A stretch of 64,000 nt of DNA from an uncultured Brevibacillus sp. (GTDB lineage: Bacteria; Bacillota; Bacilli; Brevibacillales; Brevibacillaceae), in contig NZ_CANMZW010000015.1 in the NCBI RefSeq assembly GCF_947502445.1, positions 1 to 64,000 on the forward strand, given 5' to 3'. The notes under the pieces are model-generated. The model saw nothing but the letters and a program-made list of their open reading frames with translations. It had not been told where the DNA came from and made no database searches. Of the stretch, positions 25,300-34,664 are shown piece after piece (position 1 is the first letter of the stretch; every line of letters begins with the position of its first letter). Made by a program: the position numbers and the translations under genes.

Positions 25300-26160
25300 A
25301 TGAAAACAATCAATTATTTGCTATTACTTGGAATCGGCATCATCTGGGGATCACAGTTTTTCTTTGTCGATTTGGTCATCGGCTCAATCACACCCATTAC
25401 ACTAGCTGCTTACAAAGCAATACTTGGTACGATCACTCTAGCTGTCCTCCATTTATTCAATGGAAAAAAAGAAAGACTGCCAGCTGGTCAAAAAGTATGG
25501 AGCTTATTCATTTGGATTGCGATACTTGAGGCGGTTGTTCCTTTCATATTGATCGGATGGGGGCAGCAGTACATCAATAGCAACACTGCTTCCATTTTGC
25601 TCGGCACAGTGCCGATTTTCACGAAAATAGCAGCACCACAGGAAAAGCTTCCATTCCGGAAATGGGTCAGCATCTTCATCGGCTTCGGGGGCTTGTGCTT
25701 GCTGTTTGGCCCTACCCTTTCCTCGCTTTCTTTTAGCGGAAATGTAATGGGCTATTTGGCTCTCGTCGGAGCATCCATGAGCTTTGCGCTCTCGCTCATT
25801 CTCATCAAGCGCCTCCCACCCATTTCATCGATTTTAGCCATGCGCAATGTATTATTCGTTGCCTCCGTGCTGTTGTTGCCGCTTGCCATTCTCTTTGAAG
25901 AACCATTTCACATACGCCTGGGCTGGCAGCAGGTTATAGATGTCATAATCTTGGGTGTGGTTCAGGGCGGAATTGTCTACATGCTCTACAACACGCTTAT
26001 TAGGCGCACGAACGCCGCATTTGCATCGCTTACGAACTATTTGGTCCCACTGTTCGGCATCCTGCTCGGAACGCTCATTTTAGGGGATCAGGTAGCATGG
26101 AACTCCATCGCCGCGCTTGTCGTGATTTTCATCTCTCTAGCGATCGGAGAGAAAAGCTAG
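25300..26160 (+). CDS. EamA/DMT family transporter
   Basis: A 286-residue membrane protein with about ten TM segments and two EamA repeats (about 5-135 and 150-283). GIIWGSQFFFVDLVIG at the start and LTNYLVPLFGILLGTLILGDQ near the end are typical. The stretch after LLGTVPIFT passes straight to PQEKLPF, a few residues shorter than I expect between the fourth and fifth TM, so a small deletion is possible. Substrate unknown; family members export metabolites. AGGACC lies eight bases before the ATG. Confidence 0.8.
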   Translation: MKTINYLLLLGIGIIWGSQFFFVDLVIGSITPITLAAYKAILGTITLAVLHLFNGKKERLPAGQKVWSLFIWIAILEAVVPFILIGWGQQYINSNTASILLGTVPIFTKIAAPQEKLPFRKWVSIFIGFGGLCLLFGPTLSSLSFSGNVMGYLALVGASMSFALSLILIKRLPPISSILAMRNVLFVASVLLLPLAILFEEPFHIRLGWQQVIDVIILGVVQGGIVYMLYNTLIRRTNAAFASLTNYLVPLFGILLGTLILGDQVAWNSIAALVVIFISLAIGEKS

Positions 26161-26166
26161 GAAGCA

Positions 26167-26997
26167 CTACCACCGCTGTCCTGCTGCAAGCTCTAGCTCG
26201 AACGTCTCCAAAAATAACGTTAGCAAATATGCCGCTTCCTCTTTTCCTCCGCAATACTCGGGAGAAAGAGCAACCGTAACCGCATCCCATTGGTGTAGGC
26301 TACGCAAGGCCTGTAGCTCGTCGCGAATCTGCGCTTCTGGCATGAGCCTAGACGCTATATCTTCGGATACATTGAAATAATCAAGATCGAGATCAAGAAT
26401 CTTCGTCTGCTCCGTGCTCCACCTCTGGTAGTCACAGCTGCTTAAAAGTGCTGACACATCCATATAGCGCTGATGCTTGTATGTGCAGCCCTCTGGCAGC
26501 TTGGCGATAATATTTTGGCAGTTTTCATTTCGTTTTTGGACGGCATCATGGCGAAGCATTTCCAATGACAGCACCTCGTCATCCTGATGAGACACAAAAA
26601 TCGTTTCTCCGATCGTGTCTCTCGCCACCGCTGCCCATATAAAATTATCAATTTGCATACAGTCGGGCGGACATACTCGCCCGCTCGCATAGTCATGTCC
26701 TTGTGCTACGGCGATCAACTGCTCCACACTCTTTGCCTCATGCAAGCCCGGAACAAAAACACCATCCGGGGTATCATCCAAATGAGCGTCTACATGCACG
26801 AGCAGTGACTTAGGCTGCAAATTTCCTTTTAGCCTTTCGATTTCCCATGCCGCAAACGCCCAGTTATGCTGACGCATGAGATAGATTCGCCTTTCTGGAA
26901 AAGCGACTTTCCAGTCAAAATCGTAATACCACTCCAAGTCAGTACCCTCCGATATCAACACGATTCTTTTTTTATTCATTGTAAAGCAAGTACGCAT
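26167..26997 (-). CDS. UPF0489 (C5orf22-like, arginase-fold) protein
   Basis: A 276-residue protein with arginase-like metal-binding motifs: LLVHVDAHLDD, then ILDLDLDYFNV, then VALSPEYCGG. These fit the UPF0489 family, related to the peptide-arginase fold; the substrate is unknown. Internal PPDCMQIDNFIWAAV is also typical. The ATG at 26997 has GGTGA five bases upstream; a second ATG at 26979 is possible. It is convergent with the EamA gene, ending six bases from it. Confidence 0.75.
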   Translation of the reverse strand: MRTCFTMNKKRIVLISEGTDLEWYYDFDWKVAFPERRIYLMRQHNWAFAAWEIERLKGNLQPKSLLVHVDAHLDDTPDGVFVPGLHEAKSVEQLIAVAQGHDYASGRVCPPDCMQIDNFIWAAVARDTIGETIFVSHQDDEVLSLEMLRHDAVQKRNENCQNIIAKLPEGCTYKHQRYMDVSALLSSCDYQRWSTEQTKILDLDLDYFNVSEDIASRLMPEAQIRDELQALRSLHQWDAVTVALSPEYCGGKEEAAYLLTLFLETFELELAAGQRW

Positions 26998-27050
26998 GCT
27001 GTCACCACTGATGAGCCTAGAAAACCCGTCGAAGGGAGCTTTTGTACTAA

Positions 27051-27082
27051 AAGAACCAATCCTGATGAAGCAGGATTGGCTT
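27051..27082 (-). terminator. Terminator of the PstS-like gene
   Basis: On the minus strand CCAATCCTG pairs with CAGGATTGG and is followed by TTCTTTTAG. Confidence 0.8.
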
Positions 27083-27095
27083 TTCTCACTTTTTT

Positions 27096-28274
27096 CTAGT
27101 TACGATTTATGGCCGCAACCGGTGTATATCCTGTCTTTTCTACGAGGGACTGTCCCTGCTCGGACAAAATCCACTCGATCAAGCGTGGGACATTCGGATT
27201 TTTACTGCCTGCTGTCACCGCGTAAAATTCCGCCGCGAATGGATACTCTTTATTCACGATTGTCCTTTTTTCTGGCATGACCCCGTTCACTTCAAGCAGT
27301 CGTATATTCCCGTTGTTCACCATTTCAGTAGCGAAAAACAAGAATGAATACCCGATCGCATTGTCGTAGTTTTTATAGTTGGCCGTTCTATCAATAATCC
27401 CCCCCATTCCTCCCACCACATCGTCCTTAGGCGGCGTCATGATCGTTTTATTTGCCATGATTTTTTCCAGCATCGTCTGGCTGCCACTATTTGCTGGGCG
27501 TTGGAAGGCACGGATTTTTTCATTTCGGCCATCTACCTCCTGCCAGTTTGTAATCTTCCCTTCATAAATACTTTGGATTTGCTCCGTCGACAGTCCCTTT
27601 ACCGGATTTGAAGCGTTGACAAAAAATACAAAAGCCTCACGTCCGATCGGTGTCAGCTTCAGCTCCACGCCTTTGCTTTTCGCTTCTTCCAGCTGCTGCT
27701 CTGACGGTCCCGCGGCAAAGATGATATCTACGCTTCCGTCCATCACATTTTTATAGGCCCCTGGAGTAGTACTCGCCATAACCTCACTATCGAATTGGTT
27801 GTACTGCTTCTTCGGATAAACCGCCTGGGCAAAGGCTGCGTACAAGGGATACAGCGCAGTCGCTCCGTCCATTTTCGGCAAATCTCCCTCTAGCTTGAGC
27901 GTTGACGACTCGTCCAGCTTCGCAGCCTTTGTATTCTCACGGTATGGCTCGTATTCATCCAAAACAAAATCCTGCTCGCTTACGGTCGGAATGCTGTTTA
28001 CATAGGCTTCCCTGATCTCGTAGCCTCCTACAGTAAGTGCTGCGAGAGAGAAAAAAGCAATGAGAGAGCGATTAAAAATCCGCGCGCCGACCGGGATGAA
28101 AATACGCCAGATGATAAATACAGCAAGCACACTCATTGCGACTATGACAAATAGTGTGTAGAACTTCGTATCCGCAGAAAATAACGAAAATACCATTGCT
28201 ATGAATCCCAAAAGCCCAAGAAAAAAGAGCAAAATAATACACATCATTATTTTTTCTAGCCAGTTTACTTTCAC
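27096..28274 (-). CDS. Membrane-anchored PstS-like substrate-binding protein
   Basis: About 392 residues. Three N-terminal hydrophobic segments (about 8-30, 40-60, 70-85) are followed by an extracytoplasmic PBP-like domain (about 130-392) with phosphate-binding-type motifs: LPKMDGATALYPLYAAFA, SVDIIFAAGPS, GLSTEQIQSIYEGKITNW, RPANSGSQTMLEKIM and GYSFLFFA. The usual PstS has a signal peptide or lipobox; the multi-TM anchor is unusual. No pst transporter genes adjoin, so a sensing role is possible. The GTG at 28274 is six bases after GGGGCGG; a GTG at 28289 overlaps that site. Confidence 0.75.
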   Translation of the reverse strand: MKVNWLEKIMMCIILLFFLGLLGFIAMVFSLFSADTKFYTLFVIVAMSVLAVFIIWRIFIPVGARIFNRSLIAFFSLAALTVGGYEIREAYVNSIPTVSEQDFVLDEYEPYRENTKAAKLDESSTLKLEGDLPKMDGATALYPLYAAFAQAVYPKKQYNQFDSEVMASTTPGAYKNVMDGSVDIIFAAGPSEQQLEEAKSKGVELKLTPIGREAFVFFVNASNPVKGLSTEQIQSIYEGKITNWQEVDGRNEKIRAFQRPANSGSQTMLEKIMANKTIMTPPKDDVVGGMGGIIDRTANYKNYDNAIGYSFLFFATEMVNNGNIRLLEVNGVMPEKRTIVNKEYPFAAEFYAVTAGSKNPNVPRLIEWILSEQGQSLVEKTGYTPVAAINRN

Positions 28275-28420
28275 GATGTTCCGCCCCACTTTGTTATATT
28301 TCCATTTTTTGGGTTTTGATTATAAATATTTCGTTATCTTTTTATTACTTTTACGCGTCTGATCCTTATTTTTCTTTATAATGGGAAAGGTAACCAAATT
28401 ACTCACTTTAGGAGGACTTC

Positions 28421-30502
28421 ATGAGGCAAAGAAAACACGTTACACTGCTCTTATCGTTTTTCCTGCTATTCACTACGCTCTTTGCGAGTATGGCTGCCGC
28501 CCAAACCTATACGGTGAAAAAAGGGGATACCCTGTGGCGCATCTCAAGAAATCACGGAACCACTGTAGCTGCCATGCAAGAGGTTAATCAACTACCTGAT
28601 GTGAACTTCCTGCGTATTGGACAAGTCCTTCAATTGCCAGATGGGACCGTGGCAGCAGCAGCTCCTGCGGTGAAACAAGCTCCGACGCAGCAAGCAGCAG
28701 ATACTTCAAAGCCAGCAGCACCTATCGTACCGGCAACCAAGCCCCCTGTGGCTCCTGCACCGGTCGCACCTACTCCAGCCGCTACAACAGAAGCAGACAC
28801 AACCACTATCACGATTCTCGGTACATCTGATGTTCATGGCAACCTGTACGGCTACGTTTATGAGGATGGAAAAGAAACAACAAACAATGGTCTTGCTAGA
28901 ATCGCAACCTATGTAAATGAAGTAAAGAAGTCCAATCCGCATGTACTTCTTATCGACAACGGCGATACTTATCAAGGTAATATTTTGACAGATGATATTT
29001 ATCGGAAAAAACCTGAGGTTACGCATCCTGTTTCAGTTGCCATGAATGCTATGAACTACGATGCCATGACCTTAGGAAATCATGAATTCAATTTTGGTCT
29101 CGACTTGATCAAGCGAATCGAAAAAGAAGTAAAATTCCCTGTCCTCGGCGCAAATATCACGACCAAGGATGGTAAGTCTTTTGTTAACCCTTATACGATT
29201 GTAAATGTGGATGGACTCAAAGTTGGGATTATTGGCGTAACGACACCGAACGTTCCGCGCTGGGACGGCGAAAAGGTAGACAGTCTTTCCTTCCAGCACA
29301 TGGGTGAAACTGTGAAAAAGTATGCCAAAGAGCTGCGGGAAGTTGAAAAGGTAGACGTACTGATCGCGAGCGCCCACTCTGGCATGATTGCAGAGTTTGA
29401 CGAAGACGGCGGATCAGATGCGGCCGCCAAAATCATCGAAATGGTCCCTGACCTCGATGCCCTGCTCGTAGGACACATGCATATTATCGTAAAAGACCAA
29501 GTGGGACAAACGGTTGTCGGCGGTCCTCGCAACCTGGGACGCGATATCGTTCGCTTTGATCTGACGGTAAAAAAAGAAGCTGGCAAAGCAACTGTTGCTG
29601 ATCGCAAGGTAGAAGTCATTGATATGACAGACTACGAGCCTGATCAAAAAATCAGAGATATCATCAAGGACGCCCATGAAGCAACGATTTCGTTCATTGC
29701 TGGTGGTGGCGGCGCTGGTGATGCTGGTGGAAGTGGCGGACTTTTTGGACAAGCAAGCGCAGACTTCCAGCCTGAAAATGAGATCAACGGAATTCCTGAG
29801 GGCAAGCTGAGAGATACTGCGGTAGTTGACCTCATCAATAAAGTACAGCTGAAAGCAACTGGGGCAGATGTCTCTGCTGCGGCGTTGTTCAAAGATACGT
29901 CTAACCTGAAAAAGGGTGATATCACCTACGCAAACATCTTTGATATCTACAAATTCGACAACACCCTGTATACCGTAAAAGTAACCGGTAAAGAACTGAA
30001 GGCGTACATGGAATGGTCTGCAAGCCACTATAACCAGTGGAAGGAAGGCGATATTTCCATCAGCTTCAACCCAGACGTACCAGGCTATCTGTATGACATG
30101 TTTGCAGGCGTCGATTATAAAATTGATCTGTCCAAGCCAGCCGGCGAGCGAATCATTGATGTCATGTACAAAGGAAAGCCTTTGTTGGATACCGAAGAGC
30201 TGAAGCTCGCTGTCAACAACTATCGCTACAGCAGTGGACTGAAAGCTCTCAAGCTCGTGAGCGCAAATCGCGACTGGGAATCTCCGCGCAGCATTCGTGA
30301 CTATCTGGTTGAATACATCCAGGAGCAAAAGGCAGTTTCCCCAGAGGTCGACAACAACTGGGAAATCATCGGAATCGACCTCAGCAGTCCATACCGGGAT
30401 GAAGTAATCAAGCTCGTGAACAATGGCAAAATTGAAGTGCCTTATGCAAAATCATTGAATGTAAACGAGCTTATGCAGCGAGGGATTATTCAAGCAAAAT
30501 AA
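28421..30502 (+). CDS. LysM-containing 5'-nucleotidase/2',3'-cyclic phosphodiesterase family protein
   Basis: A 693-residue secreted protein. A signal peptide (about 1-28, cleaving after AAAQ) is followed by a LysM domain (TYTVKKGDTLWRISRNHG, about 29-72), an Ala/Pro/Thr-rich linker to about 120, a metallophosphatase domain (ILGTSDVHGNLYG, LLIDNGDTYQGN, TLGNHEFNFG, VGHMH; about 125-400) and a 5'-nucleotidase C-terminal domain (about 445-640). It should bind peptidoglycan and hydrolyse nucleotides or related phosphates outside the cell. Insertion of a Gly-rich loop (AGGGGAGDAGG) precedes the C-terminal domain. RBS AGGAGG. Confidence 0.88.
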   Translation: MRQRKHVTLLLSFFLLFTTLFASMAAAQTYTVKKGDTLWRISRNHGTTVAAMQEVNQLPDVNFLRIGQVLQLPDGTVAAAAPAVKQAPTQQAADTSKPAAPIVPATKPPVAPAPVAPTPAATTEADTTTITILGTSDVHGNLYGYVYEDGKETTNNGLARIATYVNEVKKSNPHVLLIDNGDTYQGNILTDDIYRKKPEVTHPVSVAMNAMNYDAMTLGNHEFNFGLDLIKRIEKEVKFPVLGANITTKDGKSFVNPYTIVNVDGLKVGIIGVTTPNVPRWDGEKVDSLSFQHMGETVKKYAKELREVEKVDVLIASAHSGMIAEFDEDGGSDAAAKIIEMVPDLDALLVGHMHIIVKDQVGQTVVGGPRNLGRDIVRFDLTVKKEAGKATVADRKVEVIDMTDYEPDQKIRDIIKDAHEATISFIAGGGGAGDAGGSGGLFGQASADFQPENEINGIPEGKLRDTAVVDLINKVQLKATGADVSAAALFKDTSNLKKGDITYANIFDIYKFDNTLYTVKVTGKELKAYMEWSASHYNQWKEGDISISFNPDVPGYLYDMFAGVDYKIDLSKPAGERIIDVMYKGKPLLDTEELKLAVNNYRYSSGLKALKLVSANRDWESPRSIRDYLVEYIQEQKAVSPEVDNNWEIIGIDLSSPYRDEVIKLVNNGKIEVPYAKSLNVNELMQRGIIQAK

Positions 30503-30525
30503 CCGCAGCTGCTCGTTTCGTAGGT

Positions 30526-30567
30526 ATCCCGTTTTCACATCAGGTTGTGAGAACGGGATGCTTTTTG
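30526..30567 (+). terminator. Terminator of the 5'-nucleotidase gene
   Basis: ATCCCGTTTTCACA pairs with TGTGAGAACGGGAT, then GCTTTTTGC. Confidence 0.85.
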
Positions 30568-30571
30568 CATT

Positions 30572-30721
30572 CTATCCCTCTGGATCACGTTCGACTTTTT
30601 GAAGCCTATCTACATAATTCTCGACGATTCTTTTTATCGTGTCATCTCCATATCCTCTCGTAAAGGCGTTCTCATCAAGCCAGTACAATTCGGTAAAGCT
30701 GGAGTTGTCATGAAGATAAAA
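30572..30721 (-). pseudogene. Gene fragment without a start codon
   Basis: A 49-codon open stretch on the minus strand reads FYLHDNSSFTELYWLDE, then AFTRGYGDDTIKRIVENY, ending VERDPEG and TAG. It has protein-like composition and begins directly at an in-frame TGA, with no ATG or GTG. It looks like the 3' end of a deleted gene of unknown family. The rest of this gap (30722-30945) shows only the upstream region of the cyclase gene. Confidence 0.35.
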
Positions 30722-30945
30722 TCAGACAACATATTCTGATTCACGATTATTTCATTCGTTCACTTCCGTACATTCTCTTGCTAAGACGTATTCTAACGAC
30801 CGTTTGCCACATATTTACATATATTTTTCCGGCACTTTTTAAATTCACACCTTGCTACTCGGATATAAAACCGTGTAAGATAATGGTAACGAGCATGTGA
30901 ATCACTTTCGAGCAATCTTACAAGGAACGAGGATGAGGTGAGCTT

Positions 30946-31683
30946 ATGGCAAGCGAATTAATCAGAGCATTCCAATTATTGAAAGAAAAAGAGTGGGTGG
31001 ACCTGACACATATATTTGGTCCGGAATCGCCTCATTTTGCCGCCTTTGCCGATGCTGAATTTACGACGCTGTTTAATCATGATGACGGCTTTTTTGCTCA
31101 ACGCTTTTCATTTGCGGGGCAGTATGGCACTCATTTAGATGCACCGATTCATTTTGTGCGGAACAAACGGTTTTTGGATGAATTGGATTTGAAAGAGCTT
31201 GTGCTGCCACTTGTTGTGATCGATAAATCCAAAGAAGCCGAAGCGAATCACGATTATTCCATCAATGTGGATGATATTCTGAAATTCGAGAATGAACACG
31301 GTAAAATCGAGGAAGGAACGTTCGTAGCCCTGCGTACAGACTGGAGCAAACGCTGGCCTGATAAAGAAGCCTTCAACAACAAGGATGCGGATGGCAATAA
31401 CCATGCGCCTGGCTGGTCGCTTGAAGCCCTCCGGTTTTTATTCCAGGAAAGAAAAATCAAAGCGGTTGGTCATGAGACGTTTGATACGGACGCAAGCATC
31501 GACTATTTGAAAAACGGCGCGTTGCTTGGCGAGTATTACGTACTGGAGCAAGATACATACCAGGTGGAGCTGCTGAAGAATTTGGACAAAGTCCCGGCAA
31601 AAGGAGCCATTATTTTTAATATCGTTCCCAAGCCGGATAAAGCATCGGGATTTCCTGTGCGGTCCTTTGCGATTTTGCCATAA
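30946..31683 (+). CDS. Cyclase-family (kynurenine formamidase-like) hydrolase
   Basis: A 245-residue protein of the metal-dependent cyclase/KynB family. The signature H-x-G-T-H-x-D-x-P-x-H is partly present as GQYGTHLDAPIHF, with WVDLTHIFGPESPHF at the start and the later conserved VGHETFDTDAS. Such enzymes hydrolyse amide or ester bonds (kynurenine formamidase is one). The substrate here is not evident; no kyn genes are near. AGGTGA precedes the ATG, and a bidirectional terminator follows. Confidence 0.82.
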   Translation: MASELIRAFQLLKEKEWVDLTHIFGPESPHFAAFADAEFTTLFNHDDGFFAQRFSFAGQYGTHLDAPIHFVRNKRFLDELDLKELVLPLVVIDKSKEAEANHDYSINVDDILKFENEHGKIEEGTFVALRTDWSKRWPDKEAFNNKDADGNNHAPGWSLEALRFLFQERKIKAVGHETFDTDASIDYLKNGALLGEYYVLEQDTYQVELLKNLDKVPAKGAIIFNIVPKPDKASGFPVRSFAILP

Positions 31684-31698
31684 ACTCTGTACAAACAT

Positions 31699-31735
31699 AA
31701 AAACACGCCCGCTTCCTCGCAGGCGTGTTTTTGTA
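31699..31735. terminator. Bidirectional terminator between the cyclase gene and htpG
   Basis: AAAACACGCC pairs with GGCGTGTTTT, with A/T runs on both sides. Confidence 0.85.
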
Positions 31736-31740
31736 TCGCT

Positions 31741-33621
31741 TTACACCATGATTTTGCAAATATCGTTGGTAAACTCAACCGGGTCTTGCAGCGGCAAGCC
31801 TTCGATCAAGAGCGCCTGACTGTACAGCAGATTCGTATACAGATTCAGCTTTTCCTTGTCATTGGCATAGGCGTCCTTCAACGACTGGTATACCTCGTGA
31901 TGAATATTGATCTCAAGCACCTTATCAGCCTTTACGTTCGGGTTGTTTGGCATTGCGTTCAGGATTTTTTCCATCTCAATCGTGACTTCACCCTCGGTGG
32001 ACAAGCATACTGGATGTGACTTTAAACGCTTGGATGCTTTGACCTTGGTTACTTTGCCAGACAGCTGGCTCGCCATGTAGTCAAATAGCTCTTTGCTATC
32101 CTCGCTATTTGCATCGGCGTCCTTGTCGTTCTCGTCTGTTTCGATCCCGAGATCGCTGCTGGATACGGATCTGAACTCTTTTTCTTTGTAGTTCATGATC
32201 ATTTTGATCGCAAATTCGTCAATGTCCTCTGTGAAGTACAAAATCTCGTAGCCTTTATCCGCAACAAGCTCAGTTTGCGGCAGCTTCTCGATGCGTTCGA
32301 TCGACTCTCCAGATGCGTAATAGATGTATTTCTGATCCTCTGGCATACGGGATACGTATTCATCCAGCGTGACCAGTGCTTTTTCTTTCGAGGAGTAGAA
32401 CATGATCAGGTCCTGCAGGACGTCCTTGTGCGCTCCGAAATCGCTGTAGATTCCGAATTTCAGCTGGCGTCCAAATGCTTTGTAAAACTGCTCGTACTTC
32501 TCGCGTTCATTTTTCAGCATGCTTTGCAGCTGGCTCTTGATTTTGCTGGCGATGTTTTTTGCGATCAGCTTCAATTGACGGTCATGCTGGAGCATCTCTC
32601 TGGAAATGTTCAGAGACAAGCTCTCCGAATCTACCATCCCTTTGACAAAGCTGAAATAGTCCGGGAGCAGGTCGGCGCATTTGTTCATGATCAGCACGCC
32701 ATTGGCATACAGCTCCAGTCCTTTTTCAAACTCCTTGGAATAGTAGTCAAACGGAATGTTCTCCGGGATGTAGAGAATTGCCTGATAGACCGCTGCTCCA
32801 TCCGCGCTGATATGAATATGCTTCAGCGGCTTGTCGAAGCCATAGTGCTTGCTGGTGTAGAATTGCTCGTAGTCTTCATCCGTCAGCTCGCTCTTGTTTT
32901 TACGCCAGATCGGAACCATGCTGTTGACGTTTTGTTCTTCTACATACTCTTCAAATTCGTTCTCGCTGCCTTCGACTGGTCGCTTTTGCACAACATCCAT
33001 TTTAATCGGGTAACGGATAAAGTCAGAGTATTTTCTAATAATCGCTTTGAGGCGGTATTCATCCAGATACTCGTCGTAGCTTTCTTCTTCAGCATTCTCT
33101 TTGATTTTCAGGGTGATTTCTGTTCCGACAAAATCACTTTCCCATGGTTCGATCGTGTAGCCGTCTGCTCCGCTCGATTCCCACTTGTAGGCACTGTCGC
33201 TGCCAAGTGCTTTACTGATTACGGTAACAACATCGGCAACCATAAAAGCGGAGTAAAAGCCCACGCCGAATTGACCAATGATATTGTAGCCATCTTTGGA
33301 TTCATTCTCTTTTTTGAACGACAAAGAGCCACTCTTAGCGATGACACCGAGGTGATTTTCCAGCTCGTCTTTTGTCATACCGATCCCGGTGTCGCGAATC
33401 GTCAGCGTCCGGTTTTCCTTGTCCACGCTCACCTTGATGAAATACTTTTCTTTATCAAATACCAAGCTCTCATCAGTCAAAGCCTTGTAGTAAATCTTGT
33501 CAATCGCATCACTTGCATTGGAAATGAGCTCACGGAGAAAGATTTCTTTTTGCGTATAGATGGAGTTGATCATCATATCCAATAGTCGGGTAGATTCTGC
33601 TTGAAACTGCTTCTTTTCCAT
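31741..33621 (-). CDS. htpG: Molecular chaperone HtpG (Hsp90)
   Basis: A 626-residue Hsp90. The N-terminal ATPase shows [28 protein letters not shown] and [15 protein letters not shown]; the middle domain shows [16 protein letters not shown]; the C-terminus ends NDICKIMV. It folds and stabilises client proteins in an ATP-dependent way. GAAGGGAGC precedes the ATG. A sigma-A promoter overlaps a CIRCE element 62-88 bases upstream, so HrcA should repress it; in B. subtilis htpG lacks CIRCE. Confidence 0.95.
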   Translation of the reverse strand: MEKKQFQAESTRLLDMMINSIYTQKEIFLRELISNASDAIDKIYYKALTDESLVFDKEKYFIKVSVDKENRTLTIRDTGIGMTKDELENHLGVIAKSGSLSFKKENESKDGYNIIGQFGVGFYSAFMVADVVTVISKALGSDSAYKWESSGADGYTIEPWESDFVGTEITLKIKENAEEESYDEYLDEYRLKAIIRKYSDFIRYPIKMDVVQKRPVEGSENEFEEYVEEQNVNSMVPIWRKNKSELTDEDYEQFYTSKHYGFDKPLKHIHISADGAAVYQAILYIPENIPFDYYSKEFEKGLELYANGVLIMNKCADLLPDYFSFVKGMVDSESLSLNISREMLQHDRQLKLIAKNIASKIKSQLQSMLKNEREKYEQFYKAFGRQLKFGIYSDFGAHKDVLQDLIMFYSSKEKALVTLDEYVSRMPEDQKYIYYASGESIERIEKLPQTELVADKGYEILYFTEDIDEFAIKMIMNYKEKEFRSVSSSDLGIETDENDKDADANSEDSKELFDYMASQLSGKVTKVKASKRLKSHPVCLSTEGEVTIEMEKILNAMPNNPNVKADKVLEINIHHEVYQSLKDAYANDKEKLNLYTNLLYSQALLIEGLPLQDPVEFTNDICKIMV

Positions 33622-33682
33622 TCGAATTGCTCCCTTCTCAGCTACGTCATAAAAGAGTTTGTTTTATGGTCATATGCTTATG

Positions 33683-33709
33683 TTAGCACTCTCACCCCGA
33701 GAGTGCTAT
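33683..33709 (-). promoter_or_regulatory. CIRCE operator for HrcA
   Basis: TTAGCACTC (33683-33691), nine-base spacer, GAGTGCTAT (33701-33709). Only the last base departs from the consensus TTAGCACTC-N9-GAGTGCTAA. Confidence 0.93.
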
Positions 33710-33718
33710 TCATTATTT

Positions 33719-33747
33719 TTTATAGCAGTCTTCCATTTTTCTGTCAA
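33719..33747 (-). promoter_or_regulatory. Sigma-A promoter of htpG
   Basis: Minus strand TTGACA (33747-33742), 17-base spacer, TATAAA (33724-33719), with CIRCE just downstream. Confidence 0.85.
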
Positions 33748-33756
33748 TATGTGTCT

Positions 33757-34467
33757 TTACTCTAACAACGGAAGAGATCGGCACAAGGCATACAAATAGT
33801 ACATGCCACGCAGCTGTTTTTGATTCATCTTGTCCAAATATTGTGCTGTCTCTTGGGCAATTTTTCTCGCGTGGGCTATATCTTCATGATTCAGCTCTGC
33901 GATAGCCTGTTTGAGCTGAACAACTGTATCCGAATAAACAGCTGAACGTAATGTGCGCAAAAGTGAAATTTTACGCAGCTGCGAACGATTGATCCTGCGA
34001 TAGCCATTTTGCGGGTCACGCTCCAATGTAATCAGCCCTATCTTTTCCCAGTGCCGTATGGTTGAGGCGGGTATCGAGGTCTCTGCTGAAGCCTCACCGA
34101 TGGTCATCCACTCTAGCTCTGTGCTCTCATCCCTGGTGATCTGCCCATTTTCCTGGCTTTCCAGCATCTGAATATTCCGCTCCGCCAGCTGACGATCACG
34201 GTACAAATCCGCTTGTGATTTCGTAACCAGCCAGAGGACTGAATCCATCTGTTTTGCTTGCAGCCCTCGAACAACCTGTGCCGTTATTTCCATCCCGAAG
34301 CCTGGAGACATAGCCTCCATACATTCGAAATAAGCGAGATGTTCTTGTGTATACATCCGATAGCCGGCCTGGGAGCGCTGACTGGGTGGAACAAGCCCTT
34401 GTCGCTCATAATTGCGTAAGGTGCTCGTGCTCAGCCCAAGTATCCTCGAGATGTCGATCGGTCTCAT
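33757..34467 (-). CDS. Transcriptional regulator with two MerR-type DNA-binding domains
   Basis: A 236-residue protein. The first MerR helix-turn-helix is at about 3-70 (IDISRILGLSTSTLRNYERQGLVPP, seen in parts, then GYRMYTQEHLAYF), and a second at about 117-185 (MTIGEASAETSIPASTIRHW, then KIGLITLERDPQNGYRRINRSQL). A helical linker with DLYRDRQLAERNIQML joins them. No metal-binding cysteine pair or large effector domain is seen. The start is the ATG at 34467 or the TTG at 34470, after GAGGTGA. Target unknown; it is divergent from the DUF5701 gene. Confidence 0.8.
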   Translation of the reverse strand: MRPIDISRILGLSTSTLRNYERQGLVPPSQRSQAGYRMYTQEHLAYFECMEAMSPGFGMEITAQVVRGLQAKQMDSVLWLVTKSQADLYRDRQLAERNIQMLESQENGQITRDESTELEWMTIGEASAETSIPASTIRHWEKIGLITLERDPQNGYRRINRSQLRKISLLRTLRSAVYSDTVVQLKQAIAELNHEDIAHARKIAQETAQYLDKMNQKQLRGMYYLYALCRSLPLLE

Positions 34468-34664
34468 CAATCATGTTCACCTCATCGTCCATTTCTACAA
34501 AAGATTAAAGTTAGATTATAAGGTTATTAGTAGTATAAGCGCTCTAATTAACCACTTTCAATCATCAAAGCTTCCAATTTGCTTCACTGTTGTAAGATAA
34601 AATCGTATTCGCAACAAAGCTACAGAAAAAGAGCATAACGGGAATTGAAGGAGGGACGCGCTGT

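Noticed and set aside
29414-30328. A 304-codon minus-strand frame
   Set aside because: It is antisense to the 5'-nucleotidase gene and has no recognisable domain or start signal.
32275-33585. A 436-codon open frame on the plus strand
   Set aside because: It lies wholly opposite htpG, whose protein is unmistakable; a shadow of a GC-skewed codon pattern.
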